Below are positions 17,536 to 25,792 of a stretch of 64,000 bases of DNA, in pieces. Under the pieces are notes generated by a model. That model made no database searches and was not told where the DNA came from. It was given only the letters and a program-made list of their open reading frames with translations. Location: NCBI GenBank assembly GCA_020638995.1, contig JACKHM010000001.1, forward strand, positions 620,001-684,000. Direction: 5' to 3'. How positions within the stretch are numbered: position 1 is the stretch's first letter; the number at the start of each line of letters is the position of its first letter. Source of the stretch: Planctomycetaceae bacterium. Its GTDB lineage: Bacteria; Planctomycetota; Planctomycetia; Pirellulales; Pirellulaceae. The position numbers were made by a program, and so were the translations under genes.

Positions 17536-17949
17536 CGGAAACCTCAACAACGACGGAAGGAAGGTGCCTGCTTGCACCACGAGCAAACATGACGACCATG
17601 CAATGAATGGCCGAAACCTATCTGCTGTATCGGCCAAGAAGGTTACGCCAAACACCAAACCGCTTTGCGACCGCGCGGTCTACCTAGTTGTGAGAGATGT
17701 ATGCTTGAAAGTGCGACGCGTATGTACCAGAAGAATTCTTTCTCACACTGGGGAACCATGTGTAATCGTGAAGTCAGCAGTTACCGCTCACGAAGCTGAC
17801 TCGCGGTTTCCGGAAGGGCGTCATCTCATGCGATTAAAGAATGACGCACTTATCCGACGGTTTTCGTGAAGTTTTCGCTGGTAGTCGGCATCCAACGGGT
17901 GGTACGTGATCATTGAGATCGGTCTCACGCACGGGAGAAGGGAAGCGTC
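17536..17949. other. Divergent intergenic region with palindromes
   Basis: No gene is visible between the leftward porin gene and the rightward membrane-protein cluster. It contains a 12-base palindrome GACCGCGCGGTC (17669-17680) and, near 17906-17930, an imperfect repeat CGTGA...TCACG that could be an operator for the rightward genes. Confidence 0.3.
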
Positions 17950-18162
17950 ATGGGACACTCGCTCCGAATGCTACTTGGATGTTTGCTGCCGTTTCTGCTG
18001 ATCTTCGTGCTACCGCTGTTCGGAGTCGGCGAAGGTGTAACACTGGCCGTATTCATGATCCTGATGTTTGGCTGCCACCTCTTCATGATGGGCGCGCATG
18101 ATCATCGAAGTCATGCCCGCAACACTCGCGACGAGCAAGGAGACGACGATGCGCACACTTAG
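17950..18162 (+). CDS. Small two-helix membrane protein, His-rich tail
   Basis: Seventy residues: two adjacent hydrophobic segments (about 8-25 and 30-47), then a hydrophilic tail with several His (GAHDHRSHARN). It resembles the DUF2933-type small proteins found beside copper-handling genes, but the match is by size and layout only. It overlaps the next gene by 14 bases, pointing to translational coupling. Confidence 0.6.
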   Translation: MGHSLRMLLGCLLPFLLIFVLPLFGVGEGVTLAVFMILMFGCHLFMMGAHDHRSHARNTRDEQGDDDAHT

Positions 18163-18433
18163 TGTAATGCGATTCGGGTTCGCTTTGGCAATGGCAGCGG
18201 CCCTGTCCTATGTGGGCTGCATGTTCGTGATGATGACCGCGCCGAAAGACGTCACCATTCGTTTCTTCAACAGCCTGATGCATGGCGTGGATGTCACTCC
18301 GATCATGCGTTGGGAAATGCCTTGGTGGGAGATGGTCGTCGGCGTGACGGAGATCTTCATCCTCGGTTGGCTGTTCGGCGCGATCATAGCCGTGTTTTAC
18401 AACCTCGGTGTGAAGGATAGGAAAGCGAGCTGA
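18149..18433 (+). CDS. DUF5676-like small membrane protein
   Basis: Ninety-four residues with two membrane helices: one near the N-terminus (FALAMAAALSYVGCMFVMM) and one near the end (GVTEIFILGWLFGAIIAVFYN). A conserved-looking periplasmic segment with FFNSLMHGVDVTPI lies between. This is the pattern of DUF5676 proteins that accompany heavy-metal genes. AGGAG sits just upstream of the ATG at 18149. It is in one operon with its neighbours. Confidence 0.65.
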   Translation: MRTLSVMRFGFALAMAAALSYVGCMFVMMTAPKDVTIRFFNSLMHGVDVTPIMRWEMPWWEMVVGVTEIFILGWLFGAIIAVFYNLGVKDRKAS

Positions 18434-18436
18434 CCG

Positions 18437-19087
18437 ATGCATGACCATCAGGCGTATGCGTACGGTGCCTGGGGACTCGTCATTACGATGATCCTTATCA
18501 GCACCTTCTTCATCGTACGTTTCATCCCGATGCGAACGCGGCTAGGCAAGCGCTCTGGTGGCGCGCTGATGGCGTTCATTATCGCCCTGTTCGCGGAAAT
18601 GTACGGCTTTCCACTGACGATCTATCTGTTGTCGCATTTCGTGGGCATCCAGATTCCACTCGATCACATCAGCGGGCACTTGCTAGGCGACTTGATTACC
18701 TATCTGGGACTCGGTAACGGCTGGTTCATCGTCATGACCCTCAGCAACGTCCTTTTGATCGCCGGAATGTGGATCATCATGGCTGGCTGGGAGCAGGTCT
18801 ACCGATCACAAGGCGAGTTGGTCACCGATGGCGTTTACAAATACGTCCGGCACCCGCAATACACGGGCATCTTCATCATCACTCTGGCGTTCATGATCCA
18901 GTGGCCGACGCTGGCTACGTTAATTCTGTGGCCGTTCGTGATCGGCATGTACGTGCGGCTCGCCAAACGCGAGGAGCAAGATGTGTTGAAAGAGCATCCG
19001 CAGCAGTACCGCCAGTATATGCAACAGACGCCCATGTTTTTCCCTCGCCTGTTCTGGCGTCGCAATGTGCCACAATCAGCTGGGTAG
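18437..19087 (+). CDS. Isoprenylcysteine/phospholipid methyltransferase-family membrane protein
   Basis: About five membrane helices are visible. The ELVTDGVYKYVRHPQYTG motif, followed by a terminal KREEQDVLKEHPQQYRQYMQ segment, marks the SAM-dependent ICMT/phospholipid methyltransferase fold. The acceptor in bacteria of this branch is unknown. It starts three bases after the preceding stop, so the three genes from 17950 form an operon. Confidence 0.8.
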   Translation: MHDHQAYAYGAWGLVITMILISTFFIVRFIPMRTRLGKRSGGALMAFIIALFAEMYGFPLTIYLLSHFVGIQIPLDHISGHLLGDLITYLGLGNGWFIVMTLSNVLLIAGMWIIMAGWEQVYRSQGELVTDGVYKYVRHPQYTGIFIITLAFMIQWPTLATLILWPFVIGMYVRLAKREEQDVLKEHPQQYRQYMQQTPMFFPRLFWRRNVPQSAG

Positions 19088-19241
19088 TGCCTCGCGAGGA
19101 TTGTTGGAACAACGACTACGACTAGCGCGTCGAAGAGAGACTCACGTACACCACGCAGGCCGCAGCCCACGATGTCAACCGCTGAAGTACGTCTTCGTAT
19201 CCTCACACGGCCACGTCTTGGATCTGGTGGAACGGTCCATG

Positions 19242-20438
19242 CTACGAGATTTCGCTCACGTCCTTTCGCTCGGCTGTATGTCGGCACGAGAACGAGAAGC
19301 GTCCCGTCGCGTAGTCCGCCGCAATGAATCTCACACACCCGATCGTTCGGGCGATCGGGCGGGCGGCGTTGGCCATGAGATGATCGGCGAGCCTGGTGGT
19401 CTGCTTGTACAAGCGGGGGAGTTCCGGCCCGGATTCAAAGATGATGTAGATGTCGACAACGGGGCCGCCGTAGTCGTGGCAGTTCAGCGCATCGTAGTGC
19501 GTCACCAGCCGAAGGAGCTGGTGTGGTGTTGCCAGTTCCACCGCGTAGGTCAGCGCCTGAACAAACGCAAGAAACAAGTCGCGGTCGGTGTCGGCTTTGA
19601 TCTCGCCAACAACGGGAAGGCCGCTACCGTCGTCGCGCAGCAGCAGATCCACTCCGCCACCGCCAGAGGCGCCGACCTTGCCGTCTTCGAACGCCGCGCC
19701 GCCCGTCGTGCGAAACGGACTGATCTCGTAATCGACGAACGAGAAGCCGGCGGCCGCGTCGTCGGGCAAGGAAAGCTGGTGCCCCGTCATATTTCGCCGC
19801 AGAAACGCCTGCAAACATTTGGCAAACGGCTGCGACTTCCCGTAATACGCATCGATGCTGTGTTTCTTTCGCGGCGGGCAGAATGGCTCGTTCGGATTCT
19901 CGTAGCGTGAAAAGTGTCGAAGGCTCTCACCGAACAGCACATGAAGACGTTCCGCACGCTTTGGGTTCGTGAGGTAGTCGGAAATCGCCTCGCCGAGGCT
20001 CTGCGCGTCGAGCATCCGAAGCGTCTCGTAGAAGCGCCGAAGCCGTGTCTGTGGGATGAGGTCGGACACTACGGCGGCAGATGGCATCGCCGCGGCCTCC
20101 TGCCGGCGCCCGTCGATGGCGAGTTGGCCGGCGCGATCCAATTCGGTCAGACGCAGGAAGACGTCGCACCATTCGTCCCGGTGATGATCACGCTTCAGAC
20201 GCGTCACGTCAAACGGCAGTGTGTCTCCCAGACTTGCGACCTCGCCGATCGTGTATTTGACGGCATCGGATACGAATTCGTCGTGACGTTGCTTGTCGTC
20301 AGAGTCCGAGAGGTTGAGTTTCTCTTCACGGAGCGTGTGCTCGTCTTGCTGATACCAAAACAGTTTGGCCGTCTTCTTGTTCGCGCTGTAATGAACCCAC
20401 TTGCTATCCGACGTCCGGTAAATACCAGGCTTCGCCAT
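19242..20438 (-). CDS. Hypothetical protein with PD-(D/E)XK nuclease-like core
   Basis: Not matched to a named family. Of 398 residues, the C-terminal part has VDLLLRDDGSGLPVVGEIKADTDRDLFLAFVQALTYAVEL. An Asp followed about 14 residues later by E-I-K, then a helix with Gln-Ala, is the signature order of PD-(D/E)XK nucleases. The N-terminal half is charged and helical. The start at 20438 removes an unlikely leader; it lies 32 bases after the stop of the metallo-beta-lactamase gene, indicating an operon. A defence or nucleic-acid-processing role is inferred only from this pairing. Confidence 0.55.
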   Translation of the reverse strand: MAKPGIYRTSDSKWVHYSANKKTAKLFWYQQDEHTLREEKLNLSDSDDKQRHDEFVSDAVKYTIGEVASLGDTLPFDVTRLKRDHHRDEWCDVFLRLTELDRAGQLAIDGRRQEAAAMPSAAVVSDLIPQTRLRRFYETLRMLDAQSLGEAISDYLTNPKRAERLHVLFGESLRHFSRYENPNEPFCPPRKKHSIDAYYGKSQPFAKCLQAFLRRNMTGHQLSLPDDAAAGFSFVDYEISPFRTTGGAAFEDGKVGASGGGGVDLLLRDDGSGLPVVGEIKADTDRDLFLAFVQALTYAVELATPHQLLRLVTHYDALNCHDYGGPVVDIYIIFESGPELPRLYKQTTRLADHLMANAARPIARTIGCVRFIAADYATGRFSFSCRHTAERKDVSEIS

Positions 20439-20470
20439 TACTTTTCCTTTCGACGGTGAATCTGGTTCGC

Positions 20471-21703
20471 TCAGACTTCCCACCACTGGCGATCGTACTG
20501 CAGTTCGACGTTTGGAAACAGGGCAGAGAATCCGTCACGATCTTCGAGGTGGATCGGAACGACGCGTGCGCCGGGAAACGCTCCGATGAACCGCTGCAAT
20601 TCCTCCACCGTCGCGTGTCCCGAAGTGTGCGTGTGGACATGTTCGATGCCCATCGCTTTCATCTCGGCGAGACGCTGCGATTCCCGCTGCAGGTAGCCGG
20701 ACCAGATCGAACTGACTAGCGTTGCCGAGGACAAACAGTCCGCCCGCTTGAGGTCGTTCAACATGCTGGGCCGGAAGATCATCACCGACCGGGGCGCGGC
20801 ATCCTTGAGGTCTTCCCAAAAAATGCGATGGGGCCTGTAGGGGGCTGGAATGTCAAACGCTCTCTCCCGTTTGATACGGTTTCTTTGGCTCTGCGGCAGG
20901 AACACCGTCACGCCGTCGCGCCCCGGTTGCGGCAAGGCGGCGTCGTTGGCCGCGCGGAGGATCTCGGCCGTGTACATGTCGAGGATCAAGTTTCGCCCGG
21001 TCCTCTGGGCGGCGTCGGCGACGGTCACGATGCGGTCGATATTCTGACTCGAACACCAGACGAGGCACATCCCCGGCGTGCCGTCAAAAACTTCCGCCAT
21101 CCGGTCCGCGACCGCGTGTTCGTCGGGAAATACAAAATCAGAATTGCGTCCCAACTGCGTGCCCTCACAGATCAAAACGTCAATGTTTGTCGGCGGGACG
21201 GTGACGAGTTGCTCGAACAGGTCGGCTCGCCGCCCGTGGGCCCGGAGGTCGCCGGAATAGAAAAGGCGTTTGCCGTCTGCTTCGACCAGCAGGCAGTAGC
21301 TGTCGTACGCCGAGTGGTCGATTTGAAACGGCGTCACTTGGAAAGGGCCGGCCGAAACTGCCTCACCGTGGCTCAGGCCCTGCGGCTTGAATGCGCCGAG
21401 TGACGGCAGCGGCGTAAAAAATGCGCCGGCCTGTACAATCCGGCTGGCCGCTGCGCCCATGAAGACGGGCACGCGCTGGCTGACTTGTTCCAGCAGCCCA
21501 TAATGATCCGGATGCGGGTGCGTGATGAAGACCCCGCCCAGCGACGCATCCGCCGTCCGCAACCCTCGCACGTCGGGGACGTCCACGGGACTGTCGTTCT
21601 TCAACGGCAACCCGATGTCGAGCACGATCTGTCGACCGTCGGTCTCAACCTCGACGCAGTTCCCGCCGATCTCATGACATCCTCGGTGAATACAACATCG
21701 CAT
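20471..21703 (-). CDS. Metallo-beta-lactamase/beta-CASP-like hydrolase (RNase J-like)
   Basis: The N-terminus has the MBL fold with THPHPDHYG (HxHxDH zinc motif), the downstream His in QIDHSAYDSY and SGDLRAHG. A beta-CASP-like insertion follows (residues about 190-330). Near the end, THTSGHATVEEL and VVPIHLED resemble the last His motifs of RNase J-type nucleases. Length (410) suits a single catalytic unit. It is followed at once by the PD-(D/E)XK-like gene. Activity on RNA or DNA is inferred from fold. Confidence 0.7.
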   Translation of the reverse strand: MRCCIHRGCHEIGGNCVEVETDGRQIVLDIGLPLKNDSPVDVPDVRGLRTADASLGGVFITHPHPDHYGLLEQVSQRVPVFMGAAASRIVQAGAFFTPLPSLGAFKPQGLSHGEAVSAGPFQVTPFQIDHSAYDSYCLLVEADGKRLFYSGDLRAHGRRADLFEQLVTVPPTNIDVLICEGTQLGRNSDFVFPDEHAVADRMAEVFDGTPGMCLVWCSSQNIDRIVTVADAAQRTGRNLILDMYTAEILRAANDAALPQPGRDGVTVFLPQSQRNRIKRERAFDIPAPYRPHRIFWEDLKDAAPRSVMIFRPSMLNDLKRADCLSSATLVSSIWSGYLQRESQRLAEMKAMGIEHVHTHTSGHATVEELQRFIGAFPGARVVPIHLEDRDGFSALFPNVELQYDRQWWEV

Positions 21704-21773
21704 GGGTTACATTTTCCACGATCGACGACAACTTGCGACCCCGATCAACCCACGAAAGCGCTAGCAGCTTGAC

Positions 21774-22598
21774 TCAACATTCCATTCGTTCCATTGGAAG
21801 CCAAATCGCAGCCGTATCATCGCCCACGGGACGCGCATTTCCATTCAGGTACTCGATTCCCACCCAGCCGCAAATCAATGCATCCAATGCGTCTTCGAAT
21901 CTCTTGAGGTAAGCGAGGGAGGGAACTTCATCGACCTGCGGCAAGTGAACGTTCGCCGCCGGAATAATCTGGTGAAGTGTTTCTTGAATCATTTGGAAGA
22001 CGCCCAGCAGATTACGGATGCGTTCTTGGACGCTCGTGTTTTTCCAATATGTGTTTGATTTTGACACCTTGTAAGGCACTCGCCGATCGGCATCCACGAG
22101 AACTAACAAAGCTGGGTGAGGATAAACTTCTACGAGATGATGGCGCGATCCACAGGGAGTCGTCGCAGTTGCCAATGGATACCCCAAAGCCTGAAAGTCT
22201 CGCGACATGCTCTCACCGAGACTTCCCGGCCGTGTACGACTTGGAGAATGAGCGGAACACCAGCGTGCGCCGAACTCCCTCGAAATCGCTTGGTCCGCTG
22301 TGCGGCGCTGGGTGAAGGGAATCGTGGCAACCGGCATGTCAATTGTCACAAGCGCTGGTGGATCGCCATCCAGGAGCGTTGTCGCGGCCCGTAAGAGCGA
22401 TGCGGGTTCCGGCACGCTGCCTTCATGCTTGGAACGCCAATCGAATTCCTCGCCACGTGCGAATGCTGTGAACGCCGAATAACTGGGACAGACTGCGAGG
22501 CATTCCCAGTGTAAGCCACCCCGGTGTCGCAACAGTGCGACGCCGCTCGGTTCTTTCGATGTCCAGGCTGCGTCGATGGCAAGGACGCTATTCGTCAT
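21774..22598 (-). CDS. DUF429-family protein
   Basis: The N-terminus TNSVLAIDAAWTSKEPSGVALL, the central LVTIDMPVATIPFTQRRTADQAISREFG and C-terminal EDALDALICGWVGIEYL are typical of DUF429, an RNase H-like fold family of unknown function, with conserved acidic residues Asp, Asp and Glu/Asp in place. It lies 70 bases upstream of the MBL gene on the same strand and may be the first gene of the same transcript. Confidence 0.65.
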   Translation of the reverse strand: MTNSVLAIDAAWTSKEPSGVALLRHRGGLHWECLAVCPSYSAFTAFARGEEFDWRSKHEGSVPEPASLLRAATTLLDGDPPALVTIDMPVATIPFTQRRTADQAISREFGARWCSAHSPSRTRPGSLGESMSRDFQALGYPLATATTPCGSRHHLVEVYPHPALLVLVDADRRVPYKVSKSNTYWKNTSVQERIRNLLGVFQMIQETLHQIIPAANVHLPQVDEVPSLAYLKRFEDALDALICGWVGIEYLNGNARPVGDDTAAIWLPMERMEC

Positions 22599-22751
22599 TG
22601 GCAACCTTCAGTGCGGTGCAGATGAAGTCTCACCCAGGATAACGATGAATCGACAGCTGGGGAATGGACGCAAAGTGACTCAACTCTTTGAAATGGGCTG
22701 GCCGTTCGCAATCGGCCGTTGTGTCTTCAACGTTGTGCTTCGGTCCACCAG

Positions 22752-24107
22752 TTACGTCGAAGGCCTGTATCGGGATAGTGACCACTGAAGAGCTGGTGGC
22801 GTCATCAAGGTTGTCACAACCACTACCACGACCAATGCAGAAAAAAGCGACTCGCTGACGATACCGAGGCCGCGGCCCACGCTAATAAAGATCAGACCGA
22901 CTTCCCCGCGCGGCACCATGCCCAAGCCGATTGTCAAGCGATCGAAGTTCCTGCCCGCTGCCAGACCCGCCAGCAGCTTACCAACGACGGCTGCGACCGT
23001 CAGAGTAAGGGCAAGTATGAGCGTGTTGACGTCGAAGAAAAAAGTGACGTTGATTTGCATGCCTGTGAACAGGAAGAACACGGGGGCGAGAAAACGTTCA
23101 AGCGGAACAATCTGGCGAGCAACTGTTGCGTCGCCGATATTTTCTCGGAAGTGTTGCTCCTTGATGATCAGGCCGGCTGCAAAGGCTCCCACGATTGGTG
23201 CAAGGCGAATCGCACCCGCCAACCAGGACATCGCCAGCATCATTGTCAGCGGAAACAGCAACGTCCCGTGTTGGCGATCGAGTTTCAAAGCGCATTGTGC
23301 GCCCCACGCTGCGACGCGTTCACCAACGGTCAATACAACCCCAAGAAACAGCCCCGCAATCAGCACGATGACAGCGACCGCAGAAAGTTCGACTTTGCCA
23401 GTCGAGGCAACGCTGACGACAACGGCCAGCAGAATCAACCCGAGGATGTCGTCGATCACCGCTGCGCCGAAGATCACATCGGAATCACGGGTGCCGAGTC
23501 GATCCAAGTCTTCAAAGACTGCTGCGGTGATGCCGACGCTGGTTGCGGCCAGGGCGGCTGCCAGAAACAGATGGCCGGGCAACTCCATCTGTCTGTGCAG
23601 TGCATAACACGACGCAAAACCGAATACGAACGGCGCGACAATTCCAATCACAGCGACGCGTGCCGAGGGCCGCCAGAGTCGCGTCAATTTTCGAAGGTCG
23701 GATTCCAGACCCGCTAGGAACAGGAGCAGTAACACGCCAAGTTGAGCCAGCACCGCGATGACGGAAACCGCACCTGTGGCTTCCCAAGCGATAGGACTCG
23801 CCAGTGCTTGCGTTAACGCTTCTGGAATCTCGGTCAGAGCCTCGTTGCGGCTGTGCAACGCTGTGACCCCGGAGTTCGTGACTTGCTCCCACCCCTGCTG
23901 CACCAAAGACTCGACATGCTCCAAATGCATGGCAAACACAAACAGCGGTTGACCCAGCCAGTAACCGACGTTGCCAAGCAGAATGCCCAACAACAGTTCG
24001 GTTAGTACAGACGGTTGGCCGCTGAGATCCGCAAGCCACCGCGCGAAGATTGCCGCCGCAACGATCAGCGCGAGCATCAGCAAGATGGAGGCGAAGCTGC
24101 TTAACAC
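22752..24107 (-). CDS. Cation/proton antiporter (CPA2/KefB-like)
   Basis: An integral membrane protein with about 12 helices. Motifs include LLELLGILLGNVGYW-like N-terminal helices, FLAGLESDL, AALAATSVGITAAVFEDL, AAVIDDILGLILLAVV (with the conserved Asp-Asp) and GMVPRGEVGLIF, all typical of monovalent cation:proton antiporter-2. I prefer the GTG at 24107, which has GAAGG upstream and follows the cytochrome stop by 22 bases. A longer frame from ATG 24230 would overlap that gene by about 100 bases. It is the last gene of a leftward redox set. Confidence 0.8.
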   Translation of the reverse strand: MLSSFASILLMLALIVAAAIFARWLADLSGQPSVLTELLLGILLGNVGYWLGQPLFVFAMHLEHVESLVQQGWEQVTNSGVTALHSRNEALTEIPEALTQALASPIAWEATGAVSVIAVLAQLGVLLLLFLAGLESDLRKLTRLWRPSARVAVIGIVAPFVFGFASCYALHRQMELPGHLFLAAALAATSVGITAAVFEDLDRLGTRDSDVIFGAAVIDDILGLILLAVVVSVASTGKVELSAVAVIVLIAGLFLGVVLTVGERVAAWGAQCALKLDRQHGTLLFPLTMMLAMSWLAGAIRLAPIVGAFAAGLIIKEQHFRENIGDATVARQIVPLERFLAPVFFLFTGMQINVTFFFDVNTLILALTLTVAAVVGKLLAGLAAGRNFDRLTIGLGMVPRGEVGLIFISVGRGLGIVSESLFSALVVVVVVTTLMTPPALQWSLSRYRPST

Positions 24108-24129
24108 ACTAACACCTTCGGCCTGTTCG

Positions 24130-24918
24130 TTAATGATGCTTGTACCATCCTGCTCCCAGAATATCGTTCCATGACGTCGTTTGATGGCAAAGATGGCATT
24201 GCTCGACGCGGGCATGCTCCTTACCAGCAACGCGGCGAGAGATCATGTTGAAGTGCATCATGTAGTGGCTCGGCGGTGCTTGATGGCACTGGGCACAGTC
24301 GGTTGACGTGGGTGACGGATGGCGAAACTCTGGAATGGTCCAGCGATCGGTGGCATGACACTGAGCACAATCCTGTCCAAAGAGTTTGAAATGGCGGTCG
24401 TCGTTCGCGTGACATGTCGTGCAGTTGAGCGCGGCTTCCTGCGTCGTAATGGACTGATGAGGCGGCGCACCTTCGCTCATCCACTTTACCAGTTGCCGAC
24501 CAATCGCCAGATTCTCACTATCTACCTCGCTGTCATCTAACTGGCGGAGTCCGATCGCGGCTAACGTCGCATGACTCATATTTGTCGGTCGGTGATTCCG
24601 CCCTTGATGCTCAAGATGGCACTCTTTGCAACTGGTGATACTCGCATGGAAGGAGGTCGGCTGCCGCTGTAGGAGGGACTGGTTATTGGCGTGGCACGTA
24701 ATGCAGTTCACAGCTTTAACACCTTCAACCGGCGTGTGGCAAGCGGCACAGTTGTCTTCCAGATGCGCATGCGCCGCTGAGAGCGAACCAGGGCTGGCAA
24801 GGCTCTGCCAAGTGGCAGGCTGTTTCAGCGCAGACTCACTTGGCAGGAATAGCCAACCCGTGACAATGACTAACGCCATCGCCGGGATTAGCAACCTGGC
24901 CCATGTTTGCTTCTTCAT
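24130..24918 (-). CDS. Seven-heme c-type cytochrome, membrane-anchored
   Basis: Seven CxxCH heme-binding motifs are visible: CAACH, CITCH, CKECH, CTTCH, CAQCH, CAQCH and CHLCH. One N-terminal hydrophobic helix (residues 8-26) acts as signal or anchor, so the hemes face the periplasm. Spacing resembles cytochrome c3/c7- and NrfH-like carriers, but no catalytic domain is seen. It starts 27 bases after the membrane b-type gene and probably takes electrons from it. Confidence 0.85.
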   Translation of the reverse strand: MKKQTWARLLIPAMALVIVTGWLFLPSESALKQPATWQSLASPGSLSAAHAHLEDNCAACHTPVEGVKAVNCITCHANNQSLLQRQPTSFHASITSCKECHLEHQGRNHRPTNMSHATLAAIGLRQLDDSEVDSENLAIGRQLVKWMSEGAPPHQSITTQEAALNCTTCHANDDRHFKLFGQDCAQCHATDRWTIPEFRHPSPTSTDCAQCHQAPPSHYMMHFNMISRRVAGKEHARVEQCHLCHQTTSWNDILGAGWYKHH

Positions 24919-24945
24919 GCCTACTCCTCTGGGGCCGACTATCGA

Positions 24946-25719
24946 CTATTCAAACCAACGCAAGCCAAAGTAGATCGCGAACCCGATATGCAGAGCCATC
25001 AATCCATACAAGACGAAGGAGATCACAATGTGGAACTTAAGCCACTTGCCGAACCAGCGTTTGAAGTGCTCGTGTGTCTTAATTGCGTATTCAACGTCGG
25101 CGATTGCCTCCGATATCCGAAGTAGTTTGACCGGACTGATAACAGTCACGCCCTCGCGCGAAGCTTCGGTGACCGGGTCGCGGACGAACAGGCTCGCCAC
25201 CAGACGCCCGACAAATCCAGTGTATGGCTGCAATAAAGCCGCGCGACCGGAGTCCTGGGATAGTGCCGCCGCAGCTTGCTGGTAGACGGCATTGAGGTTC
25301 GTCAGAATGGCTTTCTTCTCGCGAATCTCCTGCGAGAACTGGTTCATCAGGTAGCGGCCTACGAATCCACTTACGACTACGATCAATGTCATCGCCGTGA
25401 GCGCGATGCCAAGCACACTGTCAAACTTGTGCCCCGAATGCAACAACACCAGGATCGGGCCGAGGATACCCGCGTAGACATGCCAAGCGAGCAGAGTTCG
25501 CATCGAAACGTATTTCGTAGTCGCCTTCTTTATCCGCTTGATGCGTTTCACCGCCATGTATATCAACGGCACGAGCATGAGCAGGCTGCCGGTAACGCCC
25601 AACACGCCACCCCACAGGCTGCCCGCGAAGCGGGGCGAGCGGTGAACCAGAAATCCCAGCCAAAGGATGATCATCAGGGCCGTCAGCCCAGTCGCAATCG
25701 TCTTCTCGCGTTCTTTCAT
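24946..25719 (-). CDS. Integral membrane b-type cytochrome-like protein
   Basis: About five membrane helices with His residues near helix ends (LLAWHVYAGILGPILVLLHSGHKF and HIVISFVLYGLMALHIGF) that could ligate two b hemes. A soluble loop of about 90 residues lies between helices four and five. It looks like a quinone- or reductase-linked electron-transfer subunit, set between a 2Fe-2S/FAD reductase gene and a multiheme cytochrome. Heme binding is inferred. Confidence 0.6.
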   Translation of the reverse strand: MKEREKTIATGLTALMIILWLGFLVHRSPRFAGSLWGGVLGVTGSLLMLVPLIYMAVKRIKRIKKATTKYVSMRTLLAWHVYAGILGPILVLLHSGHKFDSVLGIALTAMTLIVVVSGFVGRYLMNQFSQEIREKKAILTNLNAVYQQAAAALSQDSGRAALLQPYTGFVGRLVASLFVRDPVTEASREGVTVISPVKLLRISEAIADVEYAIKTHEHFKRWFGKWLKFHIVISFVLYGLMALHIGFAIYFGLRWFE

Positions 25720-25792
25720 GATACCTGAGTTTCAGTGGATGAAGGTGACGACAAGCGGGGCTCGCCGCATCACGTCGTCCGTTACTGTGATG

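Noticed and set aside
19065..19910. Open frame of 281 codons, plus strand
   Set aside because: Antisense to the 398-residue ExK protein; composition typical of a mirror frame, no ribosome site.
20828..21403. Open frame of 191 codons, plus strand
   Set aside because: Antisense to the MBL/beta-CASP gene, whose zinc motifs are intact.
22918..23717. Long open frames on the plus strand (229 and 220 codons)
   Set aside because: Antisense shadows of the cation/proton antiporter, which has full family motifs on the minus strand.
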